From the NCBI GenBank assembly GCA_963377175.1, contig CAUJNA010003801.1, forward strand, positions 135,001 to 199,000: a DNA stretch of 64,000 bases. The letters run 5' to 3'. The position numbers were made by a program, and so were the translations under genes. Positions within the stretch are counted from its first letter, which is position 1; each line of letters starts with the position of its first letter. The notes under the pieces are model-generated. The model ran no database searches. It was given only the letters and a program-made list of their open reading frames with translations, and had not been told where the DNA came from. Shown here one piece after another: positions 44,059 to 53,800 of the stretch. The DNA comes from Effrenium voratum. Its lineage: Eukaryota; Sar; Dinophyceae; Suessiales; Symbiodiniaceae.

Positions 44059-47000
44059 TCAGACTCTCGTTGATTGAAATCCTGCAATCTGAGATGTTGG
44101 CGTCGTTGATGAAGGCGTTGAACTTTGAGTCATGATCGGATTCAATGCGAACCCCCCTGATTGGTGGAAGAGCAGGAGCGGCAGGGGGAATATGCACGGG
44201 TTGGGTGGGGTGGGAGAGATATGATTGCAGAAACCCTGCTTGAACATCCCAAGGGTGTGGAGATTTTTGCTCCATACGATCTTGTCGACACACGCCTTGG
44301 TGAGGATGTCGGCCCCCTGATAGTCCGAAGGGCATGCTACGAAACGGAATATCTTGTCATTATATCGCTCATTGAGCCACGCGATATCAACCCGTTGGGT
44401 ACGTGACATGTACCGCATGTTCGGGTTGTTGCCTGTGACGATTATTCTGCAAGCAGCTTCATTGTCCTCAAGGACGCTGATGGGTTGTGGGATCGAAGCG
44501 TCATATTTGATTTTGCACTTACACACGATCGAGTCAGAGGAGCCGTGACCGATGGCAAAGTGCCAGAGAGCGGCGAGCATCATGGCCTCCTTAGAAATGC
44601 CGTGATCGAGGGCGACAATTTCGGCCTCGGGAGTAGACTTCGAAACAGATGTCTGTTTCTTGCTCACGGCGGTGATGGGCATGTAGGTGCGGGGGCCAAC
44701 GAGGCACACGAGGACCCCGGACGTGCTTTTTGCGTCGGTTCGATCACCGGCGAGATCAGCATCGCAGTAGGTGACGACTTCAATCATATCAGATCGATCG
44801 CCAACACATCCATAGAGGTGTAACTCAATGGTGGGGTTAATGTATGACACGAGCCGGTGAAGCTTCTTGTCGCACAATTGGTTCCACTTCGTGATTCTGC
44901 TGGCAAGCGCTTGCACAGGTCGGATTAAATCATATCGGCCCATTCGAGCACCATACAGGATCTTCATTAAGACTTGTGCTGCTGCGTCGCCAAGGACGCC
45001 AGGCCTGGCAGAGATAATCTCGATGTCTTCTTTCTGGTCGACGAGTTTGTCAAACTCCGGGTTTACCGGGTTCTCGTCAAATTCGGGCTTGCTCTCGTCG
45101 AGGAACGGGGTCTCGACAGTCTGGAGAGCCTTGGGAAATTTCGATTGGCATAGTTCGAGGTAACGTTCAACACATGCCCGCATGAAGCAAGATTCGTTGT
45201 ATTTGATGAGGTTGATCTTGACTTTGCCGCGACATGCGTCGGCAGCAGGTCTTCGGTCCGGCCCAAAACGCATCTCGGGTATAGGCTTTGAGGGAGGATG
45301 TCCAACCGTCCAAGCAGTTCTTGGATCGAAGGGCCCATCAACGGTGGCTGATCTGAATTCGTGTTCACAGCCGAGATATTCCATGAGAGGACGGGGCTCC
45401 TCCATGTTGATGACGGAACCTATGAGTCTCCATCCCTCGGCGAGGTTGGCCGATGGGCCACTTTGCTTGAAATCGTCAACATAGACGACGAGAAAGGGCC
45501 AATCGGGAATGGGCACGAAGCCAACCTTTTTAAGTTGGGTCTCGCAGTGCTGTTCCCAGAAACCTCCAGCGTCAGGATGTCCATAGAGCGCAAGAACAAG
45601 GGGGCATACTGGGTCCTGCATGGTCTCCCACTCCTTCGGCCATTGGTCACGGGGAAGGCGTATCCAGGTCTTGGTTCCGCCGAGCAACGCCTGCGTATAC
45701 GCGGATTCTCCGTCGCTAACCTCAAGCGAGTTTCCTGGCAGTAGTCCGTATGCGTCAGCAACCTTTCCCGCCGCCATGGTGGCAGGGCACGAAGTGATTT
45801 CGGAAAACAGTGCCCAGGCATTGGATTCGTCTCTAACATGACACCCCTCGAAGACAACACGGCCCTTGAACTTCCTGTTCGGGTCATCCTCGCCGAGTTC
45901 GTGATTCTTTTCGACGCATATGTCAAAGATTCGGCCGACATGAACTTTGGTCCCTTCTCGTTTTGCCTCAGCAGCGACGTCACGCCACTCACGCACCCTG
46001 GACTGGTCCCAACAGCCAAGATCCCTAAGCTTCTTCCACTCCTTTTCTAGGGCGGCAAAGGCCTTGGGATTGAGCTTTGCCTCCTTCCGAGGCACAGGGC
46101 GAGCAACGCAGGCGCTGAACGGAGGAAGCCCGAGAAATGGACTGTGACCGGATCCATCGGCCCCACGAGGCATGGCAAACCACTCGGTGTTTCCAGTGGA
46201 GGACCACAAATGTGAGGGGAAAGTAGCAGATGCAGCGGGGGCACCTTTGTCAGTGCTGCCGAATCCTTGCCCCCCTCTTTCGGTGGCACGCGGCTTTTGC
46301 ACGCATATGACGGGCTCAAGAATAGAGACACGCTCAAGAATGAGTTGCGCGATTTTGTCTCTGTTTTTGATGAGGAAGTCGCTGTGTGAATGGTTGAAGA
46401 TTACAACCTTGATCTCTCCGGTATAGTCGGGGTCAATAACGCCGGCCCCGATGTCAATCATGTGCTTGGCCGCAAGGCCAGAGCGGGGGGCTATTCTCCC
46501 GTAGACCCCCTCGGGAATGGTGATGGCGAAGCCGGTCCCGATGGTGGCTTTGTCGCCAGGAACTTTGTGGTCATCGGCCGAGCGAACATCCAGACCAACG
46601 CTTTCAGGAGTCCCGCGATTAGGGACAGTGACCCCTTCCCAAAGAGGGTGGATGTAGAGTGCATGGGGGTCCCTCTTCCATGCAGCACGGTTGTTGGGCT
46701 CGGCGACAGCGACAGGAATCGTAGACCTCTCAGTCCTCCCTTTGTACCAGGACTTGATGATTGTCTGGCACATCTGCTTCGGATAGAGGGCAGTGAGCGG
46801 AGTGAGGGATCCCTCAATCCTGGCGTGCGCAAACCCCTTTTCATGGTGACATGTTCGGCCCCCAAGCGCGGCGGCGAGGTCGGAAGAGTTCGTGGCGATT
46901 CTCCACTGCTTCCGGATGGGCGTCCCGTTTTTGTCCTTCATTCCGAAGTCGCATCCGTCAATATTGACAGTGAGAATCTCAGGGTCGTCAAGAAACTTTT

Positions 47001-50000
47001 TCATGAAGGGTTGAGACCACCCAAGGCAATGACGTGGCCATTCATAGGCAATTCGTCCGCCACCCTTCCGCACTTCACGAGAAACACGAATGAAGGCCGC
47101 GAACATGATTTGGGACTGTCTTCGAGCGTCGTTGAGCTCGGCAGCGAACTCGGGTCCGTACTGAGAAAGGTTAACGTATTGCCAGGTACTCCAAGGTCCA
47201 CAGGGAATAGAAGACCAAAGATCGCATTTAGGATTCTTCCTAACGATCTCGATCAGTCTCCTAACATCCTTACCCTTAAGGATATCAAAGGAGTCCTTGT
47301 GCACGCGAATGGCATCTCCACCGTATTCGAACATCGTGGCGGAAAGTGCGGAATCGGCTTCGCACGCAAACTCAATGAGGAGTGATTTAGTGGAGGTGGC
47401 CGGAGCGCCAGGGGGATCGTCGCCGGACTTGGAGCGAGACTTCTCAACCTCAAGCTCCCTCTCAGTGCTGACATAGATCCTTCGCGCAATGAGCGACATG
47501 GCTCTCCAATCATCGGAAGAGATGGAGTTGGGTTTTCCCGTCCCGGTGTAGGGACGTTCTTTGCGCTTGGAGGATTGAGGATAATCGATATCCTCTTTAC
47601 CTCCCGGTGACACGTCTTCGCAGAGCGGTTTCTTGGGAGAGGGACGCCTCCTCTTGGGCGCGCAGCCTTTGTCAAAGAGGATGGTAACCCCGGTCCAGAA
47701 CTTGTGTGTCCTAACCCGATGGCCGCTGGCATATACATCACGGGAATCGCGATAGACCTCGTCTCTGGAGTCGAGGAAGGTGCAATGAGTGATCCTCACG
47801 TCGTCGAGATCAGCTTGGATCGGCCCCCCTGAAGGCAGAGGACGGGTGTCGTCTCCAAAGAAGTCCTTTCTCGCCTTGACATGGTATCGATGCCAGGACC
47901 TTTCTTCTTCAAAGCGTACCCAGTAATCATCCCTTTTGTCAGGGGAAGAACCGTCCGAGATGTGACGATCAATGAGGTCAGTCTTAGGAACATTGTCGAA
48001 GTCGTCATTCTGTCGATGATTTTGACGATCACCCTCGTCGTCTTCAGGGTCAAAGCGTCCCTCGTCGAAGCTGAACGACTCGTCTTTTTGGGGCAGATTC
48101 TTCCCGCTGAAGTGATCAGGGCTTGACAGGCGATCATGCTTATATGATGCAATTTCACGGGTACGAGCCTCATATGCTTTTAGCAGAGGAAAGACGTACG
48201 GTTCTTCAGCATTGTGGTAGATCTGCTTCACTTGGTGGATACTGGGTCGAACAACTCCAGCCTGAAAGTGCTCGAGGTCGGCAACATAGTAGTCGCCCTT
48301 CCATTTCCCTCCGGGTTCGAACCGGTAACCAAGGAAAACACCAGGTTTGGCGACAGGAGCGAACTTGGGAGCCTTATATTGATCGTGCTCTTCACCAGGA
48401 ACAGCGGGAGCGATACTAGATTCTTCTTCAGCAAAGTCAGCAAGGGGATCATAGTCGCAGTCACGCAGAGCTTCCTCGATTTCTTCGGCTGACATGGGTT
48501 CATATTCATCATCAGAAAGGGGTGCGCCTTCCTTTGAGGTTTCGCCCCATTTCTCGAGAGCGTGGACGTCGACCTGAAAATAGGCTTCGCCAATCCAATC
48601 TTGCGATTGATCATCTCTATGATCACTCAGGTTCCTCCACGTGGTTGACTGAATGGAGTCATTTTCACCGTTGAGATATTTAATGATGGTGAGAGTTTCG
48701 TCAGCGAGGAAATCAACGTCGATTGGGCAGTTGGAGCCCCTTGGATCGAAGAGTTTCTTTCTGGGCGTCCGGTGTATACGGATAACGCACTCATTCTCAT
48801 CGTCTTTGCTCCAATAGTCATCGTCAGCAGACTTATTTTGATCTTCGGGAGCGTTTTTGACCCCCCCCTTTTCAACTCGACGCGGTTTGGGAGCGACGGG
48901 GAAGAAATCAACCAAGCAACCGAAGGGAAGAAGCTTGCCGTTGAAAGGAAGGGGGGCGTGTCTTTTGGACCACGCGCTTCCACCTCCCCGATTCTCGATG
49001 TTCCTAGCGACGGCAAAGTACTTTGTTGCGTAGGGCCACCATCGGGCTTCTAACCCGGCTTGACGTAAAAGCACACGTGCACCATGAAGGACTAATTTGA
49101 CTTTGTTTTCAATGATGCCGTTGGTCTTTGGCATCCCCGGAGTAGACCATTCGTGTATCCAGCGCAGTTCTTTGCAAGCACTGACAAGTTCTTTAGCTTG
49201 ATCAGTGTGCATCATCTTGATGTCGTTTTGAGGCCCTGCGAAGCGGTTAAAAGCGTCAACGGTGTTCGCATCAGAGCGGCTCATGACAGGCATGACATCA
49301 ATCCACGAAGTGGCGAGATCGTAGAAGACGATGGCATCGGCCTCGCCGTTGATGCCTCTGTCTCGTAGGCCTTGCAGAACCATTGTGTCGGCGGTGACTA
49401 GGTCGCCAAAATCCTCGGCTCCGTGACCAGTCGCGTCCTTCTTCCGGAACAGTCTAACATTCTCCATCTTGGCACGTTGGCAGTGAGAGCAAAAAGGGTT
49501 CTTGGGAAGATGGGTCATCATGTGGCGGAGGGTCAAGGCATCAGCTCTCCAGTCTTCGGCGCTACGCAGAGGGCCGTGGCCTTCAAGCTCGACGGTATCC
49601 TCATTTGGATCAGAGGCAGGAGGATCAGGGTCAGGTGAACCAGGAAGGCCTTCGGATGCCGCAGGCATGTCCTTTGTTGCCTCCGGGATGACATCCCCGG
49701 AAAGAGCAGAAGGAGCGGGAACAGCAGGGATGTCAGGGTACTGGTCAGTCACCGGAGAACTGAAGTTACAACGTGAGGCAGGCAAGTACGGGACGTTGTT
49801 CAGCACGTCGAGTACAATCTCCTTGCCACCAGGTCCTTGAAGGACGGGAAGCTCACCTGCGGGCCAGGTGAAGGTATAACCTTGCTCCATACAGCGTTTA
49901 CCGATTGAGATGAGCGATGGCGTGTTCTGCATGACGTGGGCATCGATCACCTCGTCAATGTCCTGCATATCAGCAGCGATGCTTCCGACGAGGGTCGATG

Positions 50001-50862
50001 CCGTACCGTTGGCGGTCTGCAGGGCGTGGGTACGTCCAGCTTTCTTCACCAGACTCTGCTCTCCGGCGCTAAGTTCGTTCAGTCCAACAAGATCGATGGG
50101 GCAGCCTGTATCAGCAAGCCAACGGATCGATCGTTCGTGTCCAGGAGCGGATGGAGTAGAGGACATGCGCGATGCTCTATACATCATGCGCCGTCGAATC
50201 GGTTTAGATTCGAGGTATTCGCCCTCCTGATCAATAGCGACCTGCTCCTGCATGGATAGCGCGCGGAGAATGGCCTTCTCACTTTGGCGCTCAATGGTGA
50301 TCTTTGAAGCATTCTTGAATTCCCCGGAGTGAGTATAGGATGGATTTCGAGACTTCTGAGAAACATGAGAAATCTGCTTCATGAGAATGTTATCAGCAAC
50401 GACGATATACTCAATCATGGCGGAGTCATTCATTTGAACTGTCCGGCTGCGATCGTCGTTGTAGACGTTCGGACGCATAGCAGCATTCCAGGCGGCACGC
50501 TTAACAGGATCAGTATATGACCAAAAAGTAGTTTTCACGTCGCCGGTAAAACCGATAGGGCAGAACATCCTATTCCGCGAAGTGTCAGAAGTGATGGGAA
50601 GGTCCTGGATAACCCGTCCATCGAGGATGGAAACGGTCCGTCTCCACACCACATGCTGTAAGTCGGGGCCTCCACCTGTGGGTCCCTGAAACATGCAAGC
50701 CCGGTGATCGGTTCTAGACCACTCCTGTGCATCAGTGGGAGGAGAGCGGCCAGGTGTCTTGTCAGAAAGGGCACCCATCAGGCCACCATGTCCGCACTTA
50801 GTCGCTGGGCACGCGATAGATATTCCCGGCGAGGCCTGTGGGTAACGGCCCGCCCCTCTCAG
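44059..50862 (-). CDS. pol: Copia-type Pol polyprotein with extra methyltransferase-like and dUTPase domains
   Basis: Made as Gag-Pol by a -1 shift; the Pol frame opens at the CTG at 50862 and its first Met is at 50778 (2239 codons from there, numbering used here). Protease: LADTGCPIDL, Asp at 223. Integrase: HMMTH with CSHC near 420-435, catalytic Asp464, Asp526 (HTDQ) and Glu557 (GIIEN), then a GVFLGYRF C-terminal element. Residues ~1130-1340: Rossmann-methyltransferase-like region. Residues ~1370-1515: dUTPase. RT: SDGESAYTQALL (Asp1689), YGHPDAGGFW, YVDDF (Asp1768/1769). RNase H: YCDADLAGD (Asp2006), STPEAEIVAL (Glu2051), EDNEAA (~2104), DILTKA. No internal stop or frameshift over 6.7 kb and all key catalytic residues are present, so the copy may be active. 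Confidence 0.95.
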   Translation of the reverse strand: MRGAGRYPQASPGISIACPATKCGHGGLMGALSDKTPGRSPPTDAQEWSRTDHRACMFQGPTGGGPDLQHVVWRRTVSILDGRVIQDLPITSDTSRNRMFCPIGFTGDVKTTFWSYTDPVKRAAWNAAMRPNVYNDDRSRTVQMNDSAMIEYIVVADNILMKQISHVSQKSRNPSYTHSGEFKNASKITIERQSEKAILRALSMQEQVAIDQEGEYLESKPIRRRMMYRASRMSSTPSAPGHERSIRWLADTGCPIDLVGLNELSAGEQSLVKKAGRTHALQTANGTASTLVGSIAADMQDIDEVIDAHVMQNTPSLISIGKRCMEQGYTFTWPAGELPVLQGPGGKEIVLDVLNNVPYLPASRCNFSSPVTDQYPDIPAVPAPSALSGDVIPEATKDMPAASEGLPGSPDPDPPASDPNEDTVELEGHGPLRSAEDWRADALTLRHMMTHLPKNPFCSHCQRAKMENVRLFRKKDATGHGAEDFGDLVTADTMVLQGLRDRGINGEADAIVFYDLATSWIDVMPVMSRSDANTVDAFNRFAGPQNDIKMMHTDQAKELVSACKELRWIHEWSTPGMPKTNGIIENKVKLVLHGARVLLRQAGLEARWWPYATKYFAVARNIENRGGGSAWSKRHAPLPFNGKLLPFGCLVDFFPVAPKPRRVEKGGVKNAPEDQNKSADDDYWSKDDENECVIRIHRTPRKKLFDPRGSNCPIDVDFLADETLTIIKYLNGENDSIQSTTWRNLSDHRDDQSQDWIGEAYFQVDVHALEKWGETSKEGAPLSDDEYEPMSAEEIEEALRDCDYDPLADFAEEESSIAPAVPGEEHDQYKAPKFAPVAKPGVFLGYRFEPGGKWKGDYYVADLEHFQAGVVRPSIHQVKQIYHNAEEPYVFPLLKAYEARTREIASYKHDRLSSPDHFSGKNLPQKDESFSFDEGRFDPEDDEGDRQNHRQNDDFDNVPKTDLIDRHISDGSSPDKRDDYWVRFEEERSWHRYHVKARKDFFGDDTRPLPSGGPIQADLDDVRITHCTFLDSRDEVYRDSRDVYASGHRVRTHKFWTGVTILFDKGCAPKRRRPSPKKPLCEDVSPGGKEDIDYPQSSKRKERPYTGTGKPNSISSDDWRAMSLIARRIYVSTERELEVEKSRSKSGDDPPGAPATSTKSLLIEFACEADSALSATMFEYGGDAIRVHKDSFDILKGKDVRRLIEIVRKNPKCDLWSSIPCGPWSTWQYVNLSQYGPEFAAELNDARRQSQIMFAAFIRVSREVRKGGGRIAYEWPRHCLGWSQPFMKKFLDDPEILTVNIDGCDFGMKDKNGTPIRKQWRIATNSSDLAAALGGRTCHHEKGFAHARIEGSLTPLTALYPKQMCQTIIKSWYKGRTERSTIPVAVAEPNNRAAWKRDPHALYIHPLWEGVTVPNRGTPESVGLDVRSADDHKVPGDKATIGTGFAITIPEGVYGRIAPRSGLAAKHMIDIGAGVIDPDYTGEIKVVIFNHSHSDFLIKNRDKIAQLILERVSILEPVICVQKPRATERGGQGFGSTDKGAPAASATFPSHLWSSTGNTEWFAMPRGADGSGHSPFLGLPPFSACVARPVPRKEAKLNPKAFAALEKEWKKLRDLGCWDQSRVREWRDVAAEAKREGTKVHVGRIFDICVEKNHELGEDDPNRKFKGRVVFEGCHVRDESNAWALFSEITSCPATMAAGKVADAYGLLPGNSLEVSDGESAYTQALLGGTKTWIRLPRDQWPKEWETMQDPVCPLVLALYGHPDAGGFWEQHCETQLKKVGFVPIPDWPFLVVYVDDFKQSGPSANLAEGWRLIGSVINMEEPRPLMEYLGCEHEFRSATVDGPFDPRTAWTVGHPPSKPIPEMRFGPDRRPAADACRGKVKINLIKYNESCFMRACVERYLELCQSKFPKALQTVETPFLDESKPEFDENPVNPEFDKLVDQKEDIEIISARPGVLGDAAAQVLMKILYGARMGRYDLIRPVQALASRITKWNQLCDKKLHRLVSYINPTIELHLYGCVGDRSDMIEVVTYCDADLAGDRTDAKSTSGVLVCLVGPRTYMPITAVSKKQTSVSKSTPEAEIVALDHGISKEAMMLAALWHFAIGHGSSDSIVCKCKIKYDASIPQPISVLEDNEAACRIIVTGNNPNMRYMSRTQRVDIAWLNERYNDKIFRFVACPSDYQGADILTKACVDKIVWSKNLHTLGMFKQGFCNHISPTPPNPCIFPLPLLLFHQSGGFALNPIMTQSSTPSSTTPTSQIAGFQSTRV
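46230..46690 (-). other. dUTPase domain within Pol
   Basis: All five signature motifs of trimeric dUTPases occur in order: I VGLDVRSADD (Asp1397), II RIAPRSGLA (Ser1433), III GAGVIDPDYTGEI (catalytic-water Asp1449 and the uracil-loop Tyr two residues after the next Asp), IV DKIAQLIL (~1477), V GGQGFGSTDKG (~1506). Motif V, contributed to the neighbouring subunit's site, is complete. The enzyme hydrolyses dUTP to dUMP and pyrophosphate and would limit uracil incorporation during reverse transcription. Its place, between integrase and RT, differs from that in lentiviruses (between RNase H and integrase) and betaretroviruses (before protease). Confidence 0.93.
46760..47390 (-). other. methyltransferase-like domain within Pol
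   Basis: About 205 residues (Pol ~1130-1337) with spaced motifs resembling a cytosine-C5 methyltransferase: LIEFACEADSALS (~1134, like motif I FAGxGGxS), SIPCGPWSTWQ (Cys1193, like the motif IV Pro-Cys), and RIAYEWPRHCLGW (Glu1246, like motif VI). The canonical PCQ and ENV forms are not present, and a target-recognition domain is not evident. Retrotransposon-borne cytosine methyltransferases have been reported from dinoflagellates, and I recall similar Pro-Cys-x-x-Trp-Ser-Thr-Trp-Gln sequences in dinoflagellate Pol proteins, but assignment here is inference. Confidence 0.5.
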
Positions 50863-50868
50863 AAACCC
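50828..50868 (-). promoter_or_regulatory. -1 ribosomal frameshift signal between gag and pol
   Basis: The heptamer GGGTTTC (50868-50862) is in the Gag frame as G_GGT_TTC, fitting the X_XXY_YYZ rule, immediately before the Gag stop TGA (50861-50859). After a 7-base spacer comes a GC-rich hairpin: GGCGGGCC (50854-50847), a 10-base loop, and GGCCTCGCC (50836-50828), eight pairs with one bulged U. A -1 shift reads CTG AGA GGG and enters the Pol frame with no stop. Confidence 0.9.
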
Positions 50869-53800
50869 TCGTCAACCCCAGGTGCCGGACTGTCAATCCG
50901 CCCATCAGGATAGGGATTCGACGAATCACCCCCTTGCTCAGTAGCAGGGGCACCGGGCTTCCTGGGAAGCGGAGCTAGGTCAGGAGGGGGCTTCTCATGC
51001 TTGTATGTACACTTCGGACGCGTGCATTTGCCGGCGTTTAGCCACTCTCTGCAGTACCCTGGGTATATGGGACCGTCGTCATCGCGGGGAGATTTCGGTT
51101 TCTCCTCATGGTGCGCAAAACGGCAGTCAGAACCGCGCCTACATTGCCCCTTCTGCCAATCATGACAAACTCCAGGGGTGGCAGGATGCTCATGGCGGCG
51201 ATCTCTTCCTGGAGAAGGACGCTCCCTGCTATTTCGCCTGGGGTCATCAGACCGCGTTTTTCCGCGATCACGGTCACCTGATCTCTCGTCCCCTGTCTTG
51301 CGAGTATCCCCGAAGGGCGAAGGACGGCGTACCCCAGGAGCGGCGGCATTCGGGTTGCGATCAGCATGTGGCGATCGGGAGTACATTCGATCCTTTATCT
51401 CAGAGACATTGTACCTCGTCCTCCACCTCGATACAGCGTTACGAGCGGCCCTCATGATCCAGTCGTAATTTTGCACGTCTGGATTACGATCCCAGTGTTG
51501 TACGTCAGGCATCAAGCATGGTGAATGTCGAACTTGCTCAAAGAAAACATGCTGAAGAACGTGATGATCAATCGGTGCGGTGATTCCGCCCAGGAGTCCT
51601 TCCCATTTATCAAGGAATTTCTCAAGCTGAGGTTCGCCAGACCCGGCAGCTCTGCCGAGGGATAGGCGAAGAAGTTCATTCGTGCGGATAGACTGACTCC
51701 CGACTTCATCAGGACGAAGGTACTCAATCAGACAGAATAGGATCTGGCGGCTTTTCAGCCTCGTTCCCCTTTTTATCTGAGCCTCTTCAGTCAGCCTGCT
51801 GATCTTGGCGACTATAGGTTTTGATGTGATGCATTTTCTCAGTGCAGCATTGAACCTACTGTCAAGGATCGGGTAGAGGCACTCTTCATCAAGTTCCTCT
51901 ATTGTGCTGGCGTTCTCGACACTCATGACCCAAGACATGGCATATGGCGAGTCATAGCTGAATGCGTTGCTCACGATTTCTCTCGTGGAAATGATCCAGT
52001 CTCGCAACTCGTGCGGCGCAGGCTCTTTCTCGAGCTCTATGTTGGCGCACTTGTTCGCCTCAGATGGCAACGAAGTTAAGGGCGGCCGAGTGGCCTGCCC
52101 AAAAACATGGGGAGGTAGAACGCCGTCTCTGCCAATGGATATGGCACAAAGAGAGCAACTCCCAGACGATGGTGGGCAGCATGCGGCACACAAAGAAGTG
52201 CGGCACAACGAACAAGTTTGGAAGCATGGAGGTGTCCCGGGGATGCTGGACTTGACATTGATGTTGCATCGAGGGCAGACCCTTTCTTCAGCAGAAGATC
52301 GGCGAAGGTCGGGAGCCCCAATACCGCCGACGCCACCGGCGCCATGCACACCCTTACCGAGTCCTGGTGGAAGAGAGAAACCAGCTGGCCCGCCAGAGTT
52401 ATCCTGTACTCTGTGATGAGACTGTGGATTCTGCTGATTTGTCACAGCAGTGTCAGGCCCGTACCTTCCACGAATGACTCCCTGAGACGTTCCATGCTCA
52501 ACATGACCAGTGAAAATTCCCCCCGTAGGGGAACATCCGGGATACGTGCCGATGGTTCCCCTCGGAGCTGCTCGCCCGACTACGGGCGATGACATTGCCC
52601 TTGGCGGCATCGGCCCGGCGGCTCCGGCGTGGGAACAGAAACCAGAGTTTCCTTGTTGCGGTTCAGGACTGCGATGTGACGGATCTCCACGTGATGGCCC
52701 GGATCCAGGATCAGGAGCAGTGCCATCCCGCTGATTATGGTCAGGAATGCAACCAGGTCCTCCAGGCCCCGCACTGGGACCACGATGCTTGGTTTTCCCA
52801 TCGGGGTCAACTCTCAGGCAGCCGAGGCTAATAGGTCGAACATTTGACCCAAAACGGCGCACATCGTCAGGTGAAGCGATGTGTTGATCGCAGTACTCAT
52901 CCCTGCATATGAGACACGTTACAAGTCCGTGTCTCCCCCCTCTTCCTCTGCATGCGCGGCATCTAGGAAACTGATCGCTACACTTGAAACATGAGTTACA
53001 ATCATGATCAAAACAGTCTTCGCAGACTGACTTGCCGCAGCTTCGGCATGGATAGCGAGGTTCCCGATGCAGTGGATGCCCGGGCTCCTCATGAGCGCAT
53101 CTGGCCCGGTTATCAGGGGCAGCACCGGCAGCCCGAGCAACGGCCCTCGTTCTAGAGGGATCCCTGCCAAAGATGGGGGCTGATGGTGACGGTGGGGGTG
53201 GCCCTGAAGGAGGAGGAGGTGGAGGAGGTCTCGCCGAGCTGACGACACGAGCATCGCGAGGAGGAGAACCTCTAGGAGCCCTTCCCTGGGTCAAGGGATC
53301 CGTGTCTCCAGATTTCTCCCAGGGCCCCGTCCCGGCGACCGAAACAGCGCCAGCACTTGAAGATGCGCAGGCAGCAAGAGGTTGTTCCCTCAATTCAGCG
53401 ATCTGCATGTTGATCTCATTGACCCTCAACACAAGTTTCATAAACTGCTCTTGCATGTCCCTCGGATAGGGGCCTAGGCTTTTATCATGAAGGTCCTTGA
53501 CGCACCTAGCAATACGGGACAATTGAAGCTTGAACTCTTCCTGTTTCTGTGAGTTCTCGTTGAGGGCTCCGGACATCCTATCACTGAACTGCTTCAGGTC
53601 GGTCGCAGGAACGAGGTGCTGGATGTACGTCTCGACGTTCCCACGGATGGTTCTTTCCCTTGAGATGGTTCCCTCAATGTCAATGACACTGCGAGAGTTC
53701 GCCTCAACTTCGTCCTTGATTCTTCGAACCTCGGCCTCAAGGGCCCCGATCTCGGAGAACCTAAGGAGCTGGACCTTGACGTTCTCAAGTGACTCGGCCT

